Numbered from the stretch's first letter, positions 11,540-25,095 are shown. The stretch: 64,000 nt of DNA from Opisthorchis felineus (GCA_004794785.1 SJOL01007097.1:541777-605776), one strand, 5' to 3'. Made by a program: numbers and translations. Notes: generated by a model not told the origin, from the sequence alone.

Positions 11540-12845
11540 AGATCAGCTAACAAAATCCACCCTTTCCTGGATTCATTTTGCTTGCTGTCATCCCCTCTTG
11601 GAGTTTTATTGGGCACCGTTTTATCCGATACCTCCTGGCACTCACCAGACGCTACTGCTCTCACCGTATTCCTTCCTCATTACCCCTTTTTCCAAGCTTC
11701 AGACTTCGGCTGTAGTTGCCCAAACGCCCCGTATAACCGTTATTCATTCGACCTGGCTTATCCCCGGTCTACGCCCACATGGTCCTCCTACTGATTGGAA
11801 ATTTTCCGTGACCATGCGTCGGCCTGACTCTATCTGTGTCACCCTTCTAGTCTAACCCAGGTGCAACTGCCACGGAAATGCGTATCCCCTGTCCAATTGC
11901 GGCAACTTTGACGACCATTACGGGGCTGTCCAGAAACCGAATTGTGTCAGTACAATGATGACATGGCACTGCCATAACCAGTCTGATGGCACTCCCGCAA
12001 CCATTCACCTCCTACTGTTGACGATGCCTCCACGCTCACTTGTCCCCCTGCCTGCAACTGCGAACAAACTCTTCACCTAACCCAAGCAGCCTCTGGGATG
12101 CGTTAATTCTAATCTGCTGAACCTTCCTTTCGGATATAAACATCTCGTTGACTTACATTCTATGCTCCTCACAAAGTCAGTCATTTTTTGTGCAGTCCGC
12201 GTCCCGTCCTGTGCGTTAGCACCAACTCCCTCCCAAATTGAACTTTTACACCCGACTTCACTCCAACAGCGACACTAGTGAATCTCTACAGTTTCAATGT
12301 ACCCCGTAACTCCGAGATTCCTGCTACCAATTATGCGTGTTGCTGATTCCTCTACTTCATTAACCTCATTTACACTTTTTGTTATCCTCGCCATAAGCCC
12401 AACAGTCCAAGGCCGGAAAGGGCTCATCGGTAGTTTTAGACTTTAGTTCAAATTGACCGGCCAGGCCGCGGCAATCCTGCTACCGCACCAGATTTATTGT
12501 TCCGGTTGCTCATTTTTCGCAATTTGAAGTTTTCTTATCATGTGCCAGGTACATGCCTCTTTTTTGCCCTCCCTCCTGTTTTTGCCCGCCTTAAAATCTT
12601 AACGATCTGATCTTGTCCCAGCTTCATGTGTTACCCCAGTAGTAAGATAAACTCCTGGTGATTGTGTTTGCCTTCCCATGCCGGTTAAGGCGTGACCAGG
12701 TCTACATCGCATATTCCCACTGTTTATGACTGTCCTTTTTTCCGCGCAATCCCAGTACCCGCCAGGCCTCCCAGTCGTGCTTTATTCTGACTATAAACGT
12801 GTGATCATGCCAGACGGTATCCCACCCCCTAGTTCGGATTCACGG
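11540..12845 (+). repeat. C-rich dispersed repeat, longest copy (family R1)
   Basis: This is the longest copy of the C-rich repeat. Its inner part (about 11670-12090) aligns with 30835-31240 (for example GGGGCTGTCCAGAAACCGAA here and GGGGCCGTCCGGAAACCGAA there). Its 3' part (12534-12845) aligns with the reverse complement of 1-305. The 5' border is approximate because no other copy extends that far. Pyrimidines predominate on the plus strand. No shared protein reading was found. It abuts the 3' end of the CR1/jockey-like copy A. Confidence 0.75.
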
Positions 12846-12869
12846 ATTGACACACAGTATCGTGGCTTT

Positions 12870-15350
12870 TGCCCAAGTTTCCCGGGTCGGTTTTCTTCTT
12901 GTCGTTTAGCGGCTGTCGTTCACCTGAAAGGCACAAGCGAAAAAAGGGTGTAGGACTGCTCTTTAAGTTCTCAGCGCGGGGCAGTAGGTTTGCCAGCACG
13001 AGGACTCACATAAGAAAGTGTCTAATAGTGCTTTGAACTGAGTTCTAGAAGGAGCGTGGACAACAGTCGGAGGAGGGTTATTCCATGTAGCTACTACACG
13101 AAATGAGAAAAAATTTGCCGATTGAAAGTGTTCGCCCTGAGCTTAGAAATCTTCTTACCATGTCCCCGTCGTGTGTTTGCTGGCTCAACGGTGAAAAACC
13201 TGTTGGCCAAACCTTGTTCAAACAGGGCATAAGTAAGAATTAGGTCTCCTCGAAGGCGGCAATACTCGAGGGGAAAGAGGTCAAGCGCCGCGAGACGCAT
13301 TTCCTAGTCCACGGATTTAAGGCCGGCAACCATTTTCGTAGCAGCTTGCTGGACACGCTCAATGAGGGATACCTCCTTCGTGCTTCCTGAGTAGACAACT
13401 TGGTTGGCGTATTCAAGAAGCGGTCTGACGTAGGCCTCATAGAGTATTTGGAAGTCCATGCGAGTAATACGGGTGAAGGTGCGCCGTATCATCCGTAGAA
13501 CGGCGAATGCTCTTTGGGCCGATTTCTCATGGTGCGGTGAGAAGGACATGTTTAAAGAGAGCCAGATACCCAAATCCTTTTTGGTATCTATCTTCGTGAT
13601 GTCTTCTGGTCCATTCTCTCCATGCACGACATAGGCGTTCGCTGAGTTTCCTCCAAATGACATATGGACGCGCTTTTCGTCATTCAGAGGAACGTGTCAG
13701 TCCAACAACTACTGTTTTGCAGCGTCTGCATCCATTTGAATGGTACTGGCGTTGGTACTCCAGGATTTCAAGTTGTCCGCAAAAAGTAGACATGGACTTG
13801 AAAGAACGTCTGGAAGGTCGTTGACGTATATCAAAAACCGCAGTGGTCCCAGAACGGAGCCTTGAGGAACTCCAATGGAGACCGGCGCTGAAGAAGAGTA
13901 GGTCGAGCCTACTTTCACTCTGAATGTTCTGTCTGATATGAAGGCCTTGATCCAGAGTAGGATTTTTCCTTGAACCCCGTAAGACTCGAGTTTGTGGAGC
14001 AGCGGGACGTGTGGGACTCGATCGAATGCTTTTGAGAAGTCGAAAAAATATGGCATCTGATATGAGTCCCTCGCCCTTGGCTTGTGTTAAGCTGTCCATA
14101 AATACGAGCATGTTGGCCACAAAAGAACAGTTTGAGAGAAGTCCTTGTTGAACTGGAGATATCAAGTTGTTGAAGGTAAGGTGATCTAGAATGGCTCGCT
14201 CAGAATGCGTTCCATCACCTTGCATGGCACGCTAGTGTGGCTTATAGGCCTGCAGCTGCCAGGCGATGGTCGGTCACCAGTTTTGTAGACTGGTGTGACA
14301 ATCGCTTCCTCCCAAGCAGAGGGAAGGTGGCCTTCGCCAAGCGACTGACGAAACACCAGGTAGAAATGATTTGCCGGTATGTGCGACGTTTCATTCAGGA
14401 TCATTGGATGAACCTCGTCGGGCCCCAACGCGCAGAACGGATTGGTCTTGTGCGAGAGTTGACGAACATCCTCCACCGCGAAGACCAAATCGGTTAGAGG
14501 CCGCTCGTAGTTACGCCTTGACAAGTATAGATGTGATGAGAACGATGGGGCTGAATATAGTGCTGCATAGTGTTCTCTGTAGACCTCAGATACCACTATT
14601 GGGTCACTCGTGGGTTGCTCGTTCTCGTCCCTTAAGGAGAACGCGGATATCTTATTTCTGCGGCGATGCCTCATGTATTTAAACAGCACATTTCTGTTTT
14701 TCCTGGCGAGGTCCAGAATAATGGCTTCTTTTCGTAGGTTCCGTTGGCGGATTTCTGATTTACAGTGGTTCCGCATTTTACGAAATGCCAGCTCGTCTTC
14801 CGTGTCTCCTGTGGTCAACTTTTTGGAAAATAGTTGAGACCTCTTTTTCAGAAGACGCCGAATCCGGCTGCGTGCTGGTTTTCTTGGGACGTACATCTCG
14901 TCAGCCTGGTGAACTTTCTGGACAATGGTCCTGTATAAGTCCTCTACTGAGGCTGGTTCCATTTTAACGTGTTTGAGAAAGATGCTCATTCCTGAAGCAG
15001 AAGTTTCAAATCCATGTTTGAGGTTCGGTATTTCTAGCCCAGTAGCACATGAAATCAAAGGTCAGCACACAGTGGTCACTATGTCCTAGTGGAGCGTTAC
15101 TTGTCACCTTATCAACGAAGTTTCTTTCGTTGGTGTTTACCAAATCTAGGAGGGATTGTAGTTGGCCTGTGCGGTACCTGGTGGGTGCAACGACATGTTG
15201 AGTCCAAGCGCTCTGTTGAACGATTTTTGTCAGTGCCGCTGACGCGCTGGAGCTCCATCCAGGAGGCCTTTGGAGCGTTGAAGTCACCCACCAGCAAGAG
15301 ATGAGTGAAGTGGTAGCTGGAGGAGAGGGTACCTCTAGGAGAAGCTGCAG
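12870..15350 (-). mobile_element. CR1/jockey-like non-LTR retrotransposon, copy A
   Basis: Read on the minus strand, the element starts inside an endonuclease/exonuclease/phosphatase domain (VGDFNAPKASW near 15290, PLGHSDHCVLTF near 15070). A linker of about 200 residues rich in basic segments follows (RRLLKKRSQLFSKK, KYMRHRRRNKISAF). The reverse transcriptase then reads DEVHPMILNE, LPSAWEEAIVTPVYKTGDRP, SCRPISHTSVPCKVMERIL, FDFSKAFDRVPH (motif A), SIGVPQGSVLGP (motif B) and LLFADNLKSWS. The last is the catalytic box, where the second aspartate of FADD has become asparagine. The C-terminal domain ends near 13100 ([20 protein letters not shown]). About 200 bases of 3' non-coding sequence, shared with copy B, follow. 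Frameshifts at about 14200, 14060 and 13670 break the frame. It is 5'-truncated and inactive; the clade within the CR1/jockey group is not settled. Confidence 0.9.
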
Positions 15351-15979
15351 GATGAAATAAACAGTACTATTATTAAGACGTTCGAGAAATCACATTGAGA
15401 ATAAGCCTCGGGGAAACAATCTGCACCGAGTTCCCACGAAAATCCGTGAATGGACGATCCTTAGACGCATACCCCAAATTTCTCTGAAGTCATAGTTTGA
15501 ATGAAGGAAACTTTCACAGTGGGTTATAACATTTGATAGTATTTATTCAAATACTTCACGTTTCCCCGGACAGTAGCGGCATTTTTACTTTGCTTGAGCG
15601 TACTCAATGTCTAGTCCGGGCACGGAATCCATATTTTTAATGGCCACCGTTTCTCACCGTACTGTGTCCGTGAAGACAGAGTGAATTGTTGCTGAGATGC
15701 TTGATTCTTAACTTGTTTCCTCCTGCATTGGATTTAGAAATATTTTTAAAGAGTTGCAAACACTAATCACGCTGCCTTTGTCCTCGGAAACCCAAACTGA
15801 AGCAGCCATCCGTGATTCAGACAGAAAACTTTTCCCGTGTGTGCAGCAAGCATCCCGCCAGACAAAACTAAGGAATTCGTGGCAGGGATTCGTCTCGTGT
15901 AGTAGGAAAGATGGTTTTTTCTATGATAGTCAGAACATGCTGTTCAAGTGCATGCCAATGTTTTATCTCCACCTGTATT
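15351..15979. other. No gene seen
   Basis: AT-rich DNA without supported features between the CR1/jockey-like element and a dispersed repeat. Confidence 0.5.
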
Positions 15980-16280
15980 CTGGGTTCTTACTGGTGTTGT
16001 AGGCAGAACGGGCAGACACTGCAACAGGATGTCCAGGACTTTGGAAGTCTATCACAAATCCAGCGGACCGGGACGGTCTTGTGGGCGCATGTAGCACGCT
16101 CCATCGTGGGGCAGCAGAGACCGGGTAAACTACGGGCAACCCATCATGATGGGCATGGCAGTCGCGATACCATCTTTGCAAGGTCGTACTTGGGTTCATA
16201 AAAGCCCCGTACATGATCACCCTGCATGAGCCAGTTGGGGTTGTCAGGGTGGTTGAGATTGGCGTGAAAATCATGACAAA
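15980..16280 (-). repeat. Dispersed repeat family R2, copy 1
   Basis: The reverse complement aligns with 32330-32635 on the plus strand. Shared blocks include TCTTAATTTGTCATGATT / TCCTAATTTGTCAGGATT, CATGTACGGGGCTTTTATGA / CATGTACGAGGCTGTTCACG, CGCGACTGCCATGCCC / CGCGACTGCCATACCC and GCCCACAAGACCGTCCCGGT / GCCCACAAAACCGTCCCGAT. No long shared frame was found and no known element was recognised. It may be a non-coding part of a larger retroelement. Confidence 0.75.
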
Positions 16281-16429
16281 TTAAGACCAGTAAACGGCAA
16301 AGATATTTTGGTACAGCGAGGGCGCACAATGGTTCATTTCTTCTATTCAAATAAGCTAATAAGACAGTCGTATCTAGAGTGGGAACTCAGAATGAAAAAG
16401 TGTCAAAAAGGTCTGCTGGAGGGTACTAG

Positions 16430-17720
16430 GATGAAAGTTAGACTGCGGCCTGAAATAGCAGGTGGCTAAATGCGGTTGCCCTTTCTGGCTACCGTAGTGA
16501 AGTGGCACTGCCCGATTTCAAAAACGATGTTCGACAGATGGCAGATATTAAGAAAAAGCGGTATGTGATTGATCCTAACGACTAGGGCTATATGTGAATA
16601 TGAGGAACCTGATTTGGCCAAATGTTGCGCAACTGATATCATAGTTGCGTAGGAAGGACAGTGGTGCAAAAAGACGGTTTCCAAAATCGTGGCTGAAGCG
16701 TGCGTTAATTCGTAGCTAGTTTGTGTAAAAGAGGGTGGATAGCCGGCGAGCGTTTGGTGAGGTAGGATTATCATGTGCCAGGGGTGCTGGGGCGAAAGGG
16801 GGGTTAAAAAGCCATCACGGAACGGTTCGGTGACGACCATTCAGGAGGTGGGTGAGGAGGTTGCAGAGGAAAATCAGTTACCAGTTAGGAACTAAAGTAA
16901 ACATCAGCATGCCGGTATAGGATGTGGATGGCTTTCTGATATTTTGTGTCGCGCAGAAACAGGCGCCAACTAATTCTGGGGTTGTGTGAGTCTAGCGGAT
17001 TAGTAGTTCGAAGCATGCTGGAAAAAGATCGTAGAAAAACGTGAGGTTCATGACCGTCTTGCGTGCAGGTAGGGCAGAGGTGGATGGGCAGGCAGGGCGC
17101 ATTGAGGGGATTGATTATAGGGAGTCAGGGCCCATCGCTCGCTTAGGGGACAAAGACGGAATTGGTGGAATTGTCGCGACGTCTGTTACTTGGGTGTAGG
17201 TTGAAGGATAATTGTTCCGGGGGCGGCGACATGGAGTAAACCTTGCAGTCCCTAGGTAGATCATCGTCATAATCACAGACAGCTAGATCGTATCAAGAGT
17301 AGATATCTTAGTTGCCCATATATTCGGATAGTTTAGACATGATTGAGAAAGAGGTGGGTAGCAATACGAAAGATGAGATCACTGAGGTCCAAACCCAGAC
17401 ACGGGAAAGAGCCTTAGGGCAGCCTGATAGCATAAGTGGCTCTCAATGCGTCAGCTGTATGAGAAGTGTAGCCTGTTTTAGCTATTAGCCGGATGCTGAA
17501 GATCGCGAAGAAGTCGGTTAATAAACGAGAGCGCGGGAGCTGACAACTGGTGTCCAAGAATAGAGCCCCTAATAGGTAAGAGTGCTACTGCGGTTGAGTA
17601 TGGGATGATGGCCAGTTATGATGAAGACGACGGACCTGGTGCTTCTAGTAAGCTACAATGTATATGTTTTGGGAAGCAGAAGTGGAGAAAAATTAGGATT
17701 TAGTGCTCCAAAATAGCTGA
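16430..17720. other. Purine-rich, strand-asymmetric stretch, no gene
   Basis: Over about 1.3 kb the plus strand is visibly rich in G and A with runs such as GGAGGTGGGTGAGGAGG. The composition resembles the reverse strand of the C-rich repeat R1, but I could not align it to any R1 copy. No coding motif was seen. Confidence 0.5.
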
Positions 17721-17750
17721 TTTGACACCTAGTGCCTGCCCAATCATTTG

Positions 17751-20700
17751 AAATTTCCTGAGGCTCATTGACGTCATGCTCCCTGGTGGGCAAGATATCT
17801 CATCGGTATGTAGGCAATTTGCATGCAGATACCCAAAAATGCTGCATCACTCTTGATTATTTGCGCGCTTCTGAGAATAAGGACCATCCAAAGAAAGGAA
17901 TACTCACATCAGTTCTGCCCAATGCATCGATTATTTTACTGGACACAAGGCACGTCCAAGTTCGGTGAACGAAATCATCTAATTTGTTACGTCTGACGTG
18001 CATAACGAATACAAACACATAATAATCACATTCTGGCTTTTCGTCACAGCTGAACAGGGTTTTGTGTTAGGTCAAATCGTACAACGGTGCCGATGGTAGA
18101 GTAGCGTGCAGAATCGCTTACCAACCTGCAGCAAGAGGCAAATTTCACGAAGCGAAAAACATCACCTGGTTTCCGTGGTCTTGTCTACGTCGAAACCTGG
18201 CTTGATTTTTAGAGGTCGACGGGCGCCTGTTTTGATTGCACTTCACGCCCAAGGCTCGCCAACCATTGACGCACGGAGGTGGGTCACAAGTTTGTGAGCT
18301 TATCCATGACTTCCTCGAGTTCAGTGCTGTGCGCGTGGACGCGTTTGACGTGGACGTTGACGCTATTTAGGCATATCAAAGACCCATAAAGACAGGTTCA
18401 AAGAAAAATCTCCGCAAAAGCCGCCGATTGGTCTTCAGGGCCCTTTGTAATCCATTTGGCATTGTCCAAGATCCTCACTATTCCAAAAGTACCGAAAAAA
18501 GCGCTTATGGTTTAACCTTTTCCCCCATTTAAGCTTGCCAGTGACTGAATATCAGACTACACTCTAAAATGTCCAAGTCCGCGCGTACGCCAGAACACGG
18601 CTTGATAGTGCGAAGAAGCAGCATCCCGTTACCCGATCGAGCATTCAGTAGTCAGCATATAGTCTTGACATTCCCTCATTCCTTTTTCACCGGTGTCGCC
18701 GAGGTCGACCAAGGTGAATTTAAGGACTTTATGGTGCCATTCTCTAAATGTTTTCCAGTCATGTTTGTGACCTCCGGCTCTGATGAATCATGGACTTAGC
18801 GCAGGCGGCCCTAATGGGGATGCTTCGTTGGTGTATATCTCGCACTTCAATAGCTCCTTTTTTTGCCCTATTCTTTGTCCCGGGGAACGCTTCAACGCGG
18901 TAAAGAATTAATAATGTAGCCTCAAGCATTGACTTCCTTGTAGGTCAGGACTGGTTGCGTACTACAGGGCTTCTACGTTGCGCTCCCTCACTTTCGTCGG
19001 GAGGTGGCGTTTGCATCATGCCCCTATGTGTATGCGTTTCATCGTTGTTTAGTGTTCTGTTCTCTGTAATAGCCTGTGACCCTAGGATTTTGAAATTCAG
19101 TCGACGTCTGAGTAAATGCTCAAGGTACGGTCAACCACCGATTCGATGCTGATGATGAAACTATATTCCAATGGCTGGCCACTTCCCTCGATGGCATTGG
19201 GTACTCTAGCCTTCCTTTTTATCTGGATTCCACTGCAGAACACAGAAGATCCTCCGGTTGGCCTTTACTTGAGTTCTCCAACCTACGTTGTGGTCCCAAG
19301 TTTGGGTGGCTTTCGGAGGCTGGGGGATTTTTAAATTAAAAGCTTGAATGCCATCAGTACCGATTAAAACCAGGAATATTTATGAGGTTTTCATAATTTC
19401 GATAATATACACTCATGAGCAGCTGACAGATGTAAATTTAGCATAGACCTATCTCTGTCGGAAAATGCTGTGAATGCTATTTACAATTCCAATGTTTGCC
19501 CCGTTGCTGCACATAGTAACTACCTTGACTGCGGTGCGTCTTAATACGATAATATCTTGCGTTTTACTGTGCGCCGGAGTGGAGTCTATCATGGCACTTA
19601 CTTCATTATTTCCGCATCATGACCATAAATGTACCAGGCCGTTTTTTCAAAACTTTTTGTCGCCAAATATGCAGATAATCGATGATGAGCTGAACGGCTG
19701 TCATCAGCTGTGGAAAAATGAGCGCTTTGGTCAGAAGCAGAAATCTGGCCTCATGCCAGCTTGGCAGGTTGCTTGTCATCAGGAAAAAACGGAATCAAAT
19801 GTCGAAGTTCCTTCGTTACTCCGTGTGATTTCGAAGCACTTATTGAGTTTATTCGAAAAGGGATTCTGTCCTCGGCCAGTTGCGAATCTGGTCGCGTTGC
19901 CCCCCAGGCGGGTAACGATGATTACTCAAGTCACCCATCCACCGGGCATTACCATACTGCTTCACTCTGAAGGTTTCTAGGACATTTTGAACTTTCATGC
20001 TGTGAAGTACTGAGTGGCTACGACTTCGTTACCATTCACCATTGCGTTTGTGTATACGCAGCCGGAGAACCATTCTACTGAGACACTGCTAAGGCAACTG
20101 CTGGACATGGAGACCCAACTGAAGGACAATTTTCACACGTTTGGGTGGCTTCAGTGGTAGGTTATGGAACTTGTGTTGACGCTGTCTTCACAGATTCGAT
20201 GTGCTGCGTGCGAATACACCAATCACTCACCAAAGCACTGGCATACAATTTATTTCTTTGCCAACCATGAAGGTTAGGACCTCTACAACTAACTCCATTT
20301 CGCTTAGTCAAATGGTTTTCCAGTCGTTGCAGAGTAAAAGAAGGCTTTTGGGTGCCCCGGTGCACTTATTGCTCCGGCTATAAGGAGCCCAATAGGGATC
20401 AAGCTTGAAAGAATCGTCAGCGGACGCCTATGTTTGGTGTTGTGTTATATTGGAGACTGGCAATATGTTAAAGCCGACCATGGCTGCCTGCCGCTTTTAG
20501 CGCCACGAGGAAAATTACATTGAAAGTAATCAAAATTCACAGATTCGGCAAAAGCCGGTATTTAACGCACCGCGCTGCTTGCGTAATTGTGCTGAAAAAA
20601 TAAATTGCTTTGATAACTTCGACTGCGAGGCCAGTCGAATAGGGCCAAGGTATAGAACAGAGTTAAGTGAATAACACGAGTATTTGAGAGCAGCGTGAAG

Positions 20701-23700
20701 TTGCCACTCAAAATTCGTGGCCGATTTTGACTTTAGGTTTCGCCAGACGGACTCCCTTATTTCGTATCCGACCATTACGGGAAACGCCAAGGACGTCCGG
20801 TAATTCCTTGTTTAGGCAAGCGCCTCCGACTTTCATACGACTGCATCTGTCTTATTATAACTTACATTATGCGAATAAAACAAATTTTTTGTGGGGCGTG
20901 CGTTCAGAACCCTCAAATTTGGCCAAATTGTTTGTGCGGCCCATGCGACCGACAAATCCTAGTAATGGTGCAGAAGCTTCAGTTCGGAGGTCCCACTAGG
21001 GAAGCCTTATATGTTGACACGGAGCGTGCACTAGAATGTTAATAACGGCTAACGAAGCCGCATCAAACAAGTAATCTATAATGCATACAGAGCGTCACTC
21101 ATGGGCAAGAGTTTGCAAACTCTCATAGCACAAGAATGGAGAACGCCGATCAGTAAGCTATCTCCGCAAGGCTGATATCACTGGGTCTGTGTTAGTTGGT
21201 CTGCTTAGAGCATATTGAATGACTCTGGAGCACAGACCGTCTATGGTGTAAGCGGCCAATTAAACTATAAGTTTTTCCCTCATAGGTTTGACCTCATTAG
21301 GGATCATTTATTTGAAGCCCCAGGCCTCTCAGAATTTAGGAAATCCACGTCCTTCTAAAAGTAAGTTGCTACGCTCCCGAGCTGTGTGTCAAAATGTGAG
21401 ATCTTATGAAACCGCAGTAGTGAGCTTTGCTTCTGTCGGTTCAATTTTGCGCGCAAATTGTATAACGGTAATCAGTTATGCTTCGAGTAGGACCATGTTG
21501 CAGCTTCATACCATGCCTTCATGACATGAATGCTTTTAATGATAGCCCACGTCTGCATTTCTGTGACAAAGTCCTACTCGCGGACATTGAGCGTAAGCAA
21601 TTTTGAACTTGGAAGGGTCCTGTTGACTTGCAATGACAAGCAAGATAGGGAAATGTAGAAAGTTAATCTAACTGCTTTTGCCTTTCCGCCTCTCATATCA
21701 GTGGTTTTGACAGGCTTTGGAGAAACCTGTCTAGACCTTCATGGGACGCTGCGGAGTCAGTTCATTTTAGCAAATTTCATTTCTAATAATTACGAAACTT
21801 CCCTATGCGGTTAAGGTTTTTGTAAAATCACCACTATCATTGCCTATGCACTGCCATACTTTTAGGTAAACCGTTTTTTGATGACTTCTTGCATTACTGC
21901 GCATCGTTCAACTAGGGCTCCTAAAATACTAATCGTAAGCCCAATAACGTTATATCGCACGTATTTTAAACCACACATGGTACATGTAAATGCACCGATC
22001 AAACCTGTGGAAAACATCCTATGGACCATTATTTCAGTGACGCTAGAAGGTCTTTTTATTCCCATCGGATAATGCTTAAAGCACTTATAGACGTCGTTTT
22101 TTATTCGACAGGGTTGCGCGTTTTAAAAAATGGGTCCTGAGACTTTGATAGACTTTCATTCTGACCGGCAGTTATGTTAGATATTCGTTCAACACGCCGC
22201 TTACAGACACGCGTTTTCCCTTCACAAATGTACAGACGCACCGCATCCGTCCAATAGTGTCGGAAATATAGGCCCCAAATTAGAGCTGGAATGTTCCACT
22301 CTACAGCAGGCATCATCAGGCTTGTTCTGGAAGGGAGCAACCATATGCAAGACCTCAAGCGTTTGTACCATAAAGACCTTGATAGCAGCGATGTTTCCCT
22401 TTTAAATTTATCATGGCGGTTTTGTTCCATTAGCACAAGTGTTTCAGGCTCCTCTGCGATAACGACGTTCATCTTCAATGATTTTTGAAGCTTTTATGGT
22501 TACCTACGTAGGCCCAGGCCAAGGAAATGTCTATTTGACCAGGGTATTCAGTCATATGGGGGTCCGTATACATTAACAACTAGTCCAGAGCACATGCTAG
22601 CCCACTTTTACGGCCGTTCATTTTATCTTCCCGCTAACCTGTTTTTTGTGGTGACTGTGACGCATATGCACGTGCGGCACTCCAAAGAAGCCCGTCGAGT
22701 GCAACAGCGGGGCGTTGTTTGGAAATCCGGTCTTAATTAGCCTAATTTTTTTCGAGAAACCCGTGCGCAAATGTAGCTTAATTCAACCGGCCTGCCACCA
22801 TAAGGGAGCACTGTAATGCGCTGAGCCAATGGGAGTATACACAGCTCCTCACAGTCCGCGAGACTGCCAAAAGTGTGAGTCACAGAAATCGCAAATACCG
22901 TTATATTTTGCTTCTTCGATAAGCTACCACGTTAGAGCCATCTTTTGAGGTTATTCACAAATCTTATATGCCGAACGGTCAACATATCTACCGTTAAACC
23001 GGCCACCTGAAGTCAGGGGAATTCATGACAATTTATGTGGATAGGAGAGTGGAACCGTCTTGATAGTGTATGTGCTATGTTACTCGTGACCCTGATATCC
23101 CTAAAGAAGGTGGAAATCCCTTTCATCGAAGCCTAGAAAAGAAAATTAGGCAGGCGATACGGCCTTATTTTTTTAAATTAAGCCGCCTTAAATCTTCTGC
23201 ACAGACCTAACATAAATAGCTATTGTTTGTGGTTGTGTTTTTGGGCAGTGTGCGGGCGAGCGGCACAACTGGCTGAACATTTTAATAACTAGGATTTAGA
23301 TTTGCAAAACCGTGCAACTCTTAAAGTAAGCCAAAATATTGCGCCGTTATCGTCTCCAAAAACGATCTTTCAACATGCTTACACGCATGCCTTTTCAAAG
23401 CTGCAGCATTGGAGGATGTTGTACCGGGTTCGTTGGCTACATCGTCTTAAAGAGACAACTTAACTGCAGGGAGATCGCAGGTGTAGACTTTGGCGCCGCA
23501 TGTTCGTTATCACAGCCAAATCATTTTCACTTATTTCTGGTCTTGGGATGCCCCTTTATTTCTGCAAAACCCATTAACCCTACTAAAAAATTCATCCTTC
23601 CGTACACCATTTTCGAAGAAACTAACCCAAAATTTGCGGGCACCATCCATCAACAAAAAAGTGAAGTGCTATTTTGTTAGCTTCCCAGTATCTATCACCT

Positions 23701-25095
23701 ACAAGCAAATGTTGTCCCTTTACTTCTGCAACAACACTCGCAACTTTCAAGAAATCCGCAAAATTGAAGTAGACGCCTTAGTGTTTACTGTGTAGGAAGA
23801 CAGTTGGAACGCAGTGAGTTCACTTTAGTTTGTGGAAACGGCTCGAACCTAAAATTGGTGCAGTACAGTTGTGGAATTTTACGCTCTTCGATACCACCCT
23901 TGGAATTTATGGAACCCAGTTTTGTCCGCTACAAAAGCCAAATATAGCCATTACTCGGTACACCAATAGAGGTTACTGATATCGGTTGGGTCCTTCAACC
24001 CAAAAAGCTTCGGTTAATAGCTGGCGAACACGATATCTGAGGGGCACCATTCTTTCGCGTATAAGCGACGGTAAACCGGGACCTCCGCTAAATAAGTAAA
24101 AATGCACTCCGGGTGCCAAAGCCATGACCGCATCCTATAACGCAACTAACGTTTTTAGGAAAAAAGGCATGCAACAAATTGAGCGTCTGACTGAACCAGG
24201 AATGACAGGATAAAACGCGGGCAGTTTCACTCGGTGAAGTAATGGTCGTATGCATGCATTTTATAAAATGTGTCGATTCACACCTGTCGCTCGGCTGAGT
24301 TCCACTGCCAGTTTCTGCGGTCAATGGGCTATGCTCTCTAGAACAGCAATATATTTGGCCGATTAGCATTTTACCTGGTTCCAAACGTTCTGTTCAGTAA
24401 CAAATGTTGTTCTGTATACTACAAACTTATGGGTTTATACATTTGCGTCTACTCCCCTTATCCCATTTTGTGTGTACGTTATTCCGGTAATGCACCCGGG
24501 CCTCTTTTAACGTTTTCATATATATTGTGTGATATATATGACAAACACAAGTTGGTGCTTGATCCACACGGCCTAAATAGCTTCTCTGATGGTGTTTCTT
24601 CACAGAAGGCGGGACCGATTTTCCATTATTTCTTATGAACACTTATTGAGGAAGAACGGAAGGTGCCAAAGAATCCCGCCACACAAGCACACTAGTGTGT
24701 GTTGAACGTCCCATACCTAAAAGGTAGACACTGCAAATGGTTTTCTAACAGGTGGCAATGCGGGCTGCCGACCAATGCAGTGGATCATGTTGATAAAATG
24801 TCCATCAGTCCTATTACCTTAGGATGATTCCATTATTGTTGGTTGCATTCCTCTCATTTTGCAAGCTTTGCACTTAATGGGCTACATTTCGGACTCGTTG
24901 TAAGGTAACTGAAACTTTGTGCTCCCATACCTTTGGAATTTTGAACAGTCTTCACATCATCTGGCTACGCAATCAAATTTCCAACGCCTCCTATTTCCAG
25001 GTAACTCGCAGGTGAGTTTGTTACCTATTTATTGGGAACGGGTGTTCATATAGCTTTATTGGGGCTGTTAATTAATAAACTGACCCACACACTTC

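Noticed and set aside
14237..14967. Several plus-strand frames of 60 to 103 residues
   Set aside because: They are antisense shadows of the CR1/jockey-like reverse transcriptase.
16765..16780. TATCATGTGCCAGG shared with 12537-12550
   Set aside because: A 14-base match is expected by chance in a window of this size and the flanks do not align.
19474..19980. 168-residue open frame, the longest in the AT-rich interval
   Set aside because: Hydrophobic start but no domain, no intron/exon context and no repeat relationship; probably chance.
22101..22478. 125-residue minus-strand frame rich in basic residues
   Set aside because: Considered as transposase or RT debris but no catalytic or zinc-binding pattern could be found.
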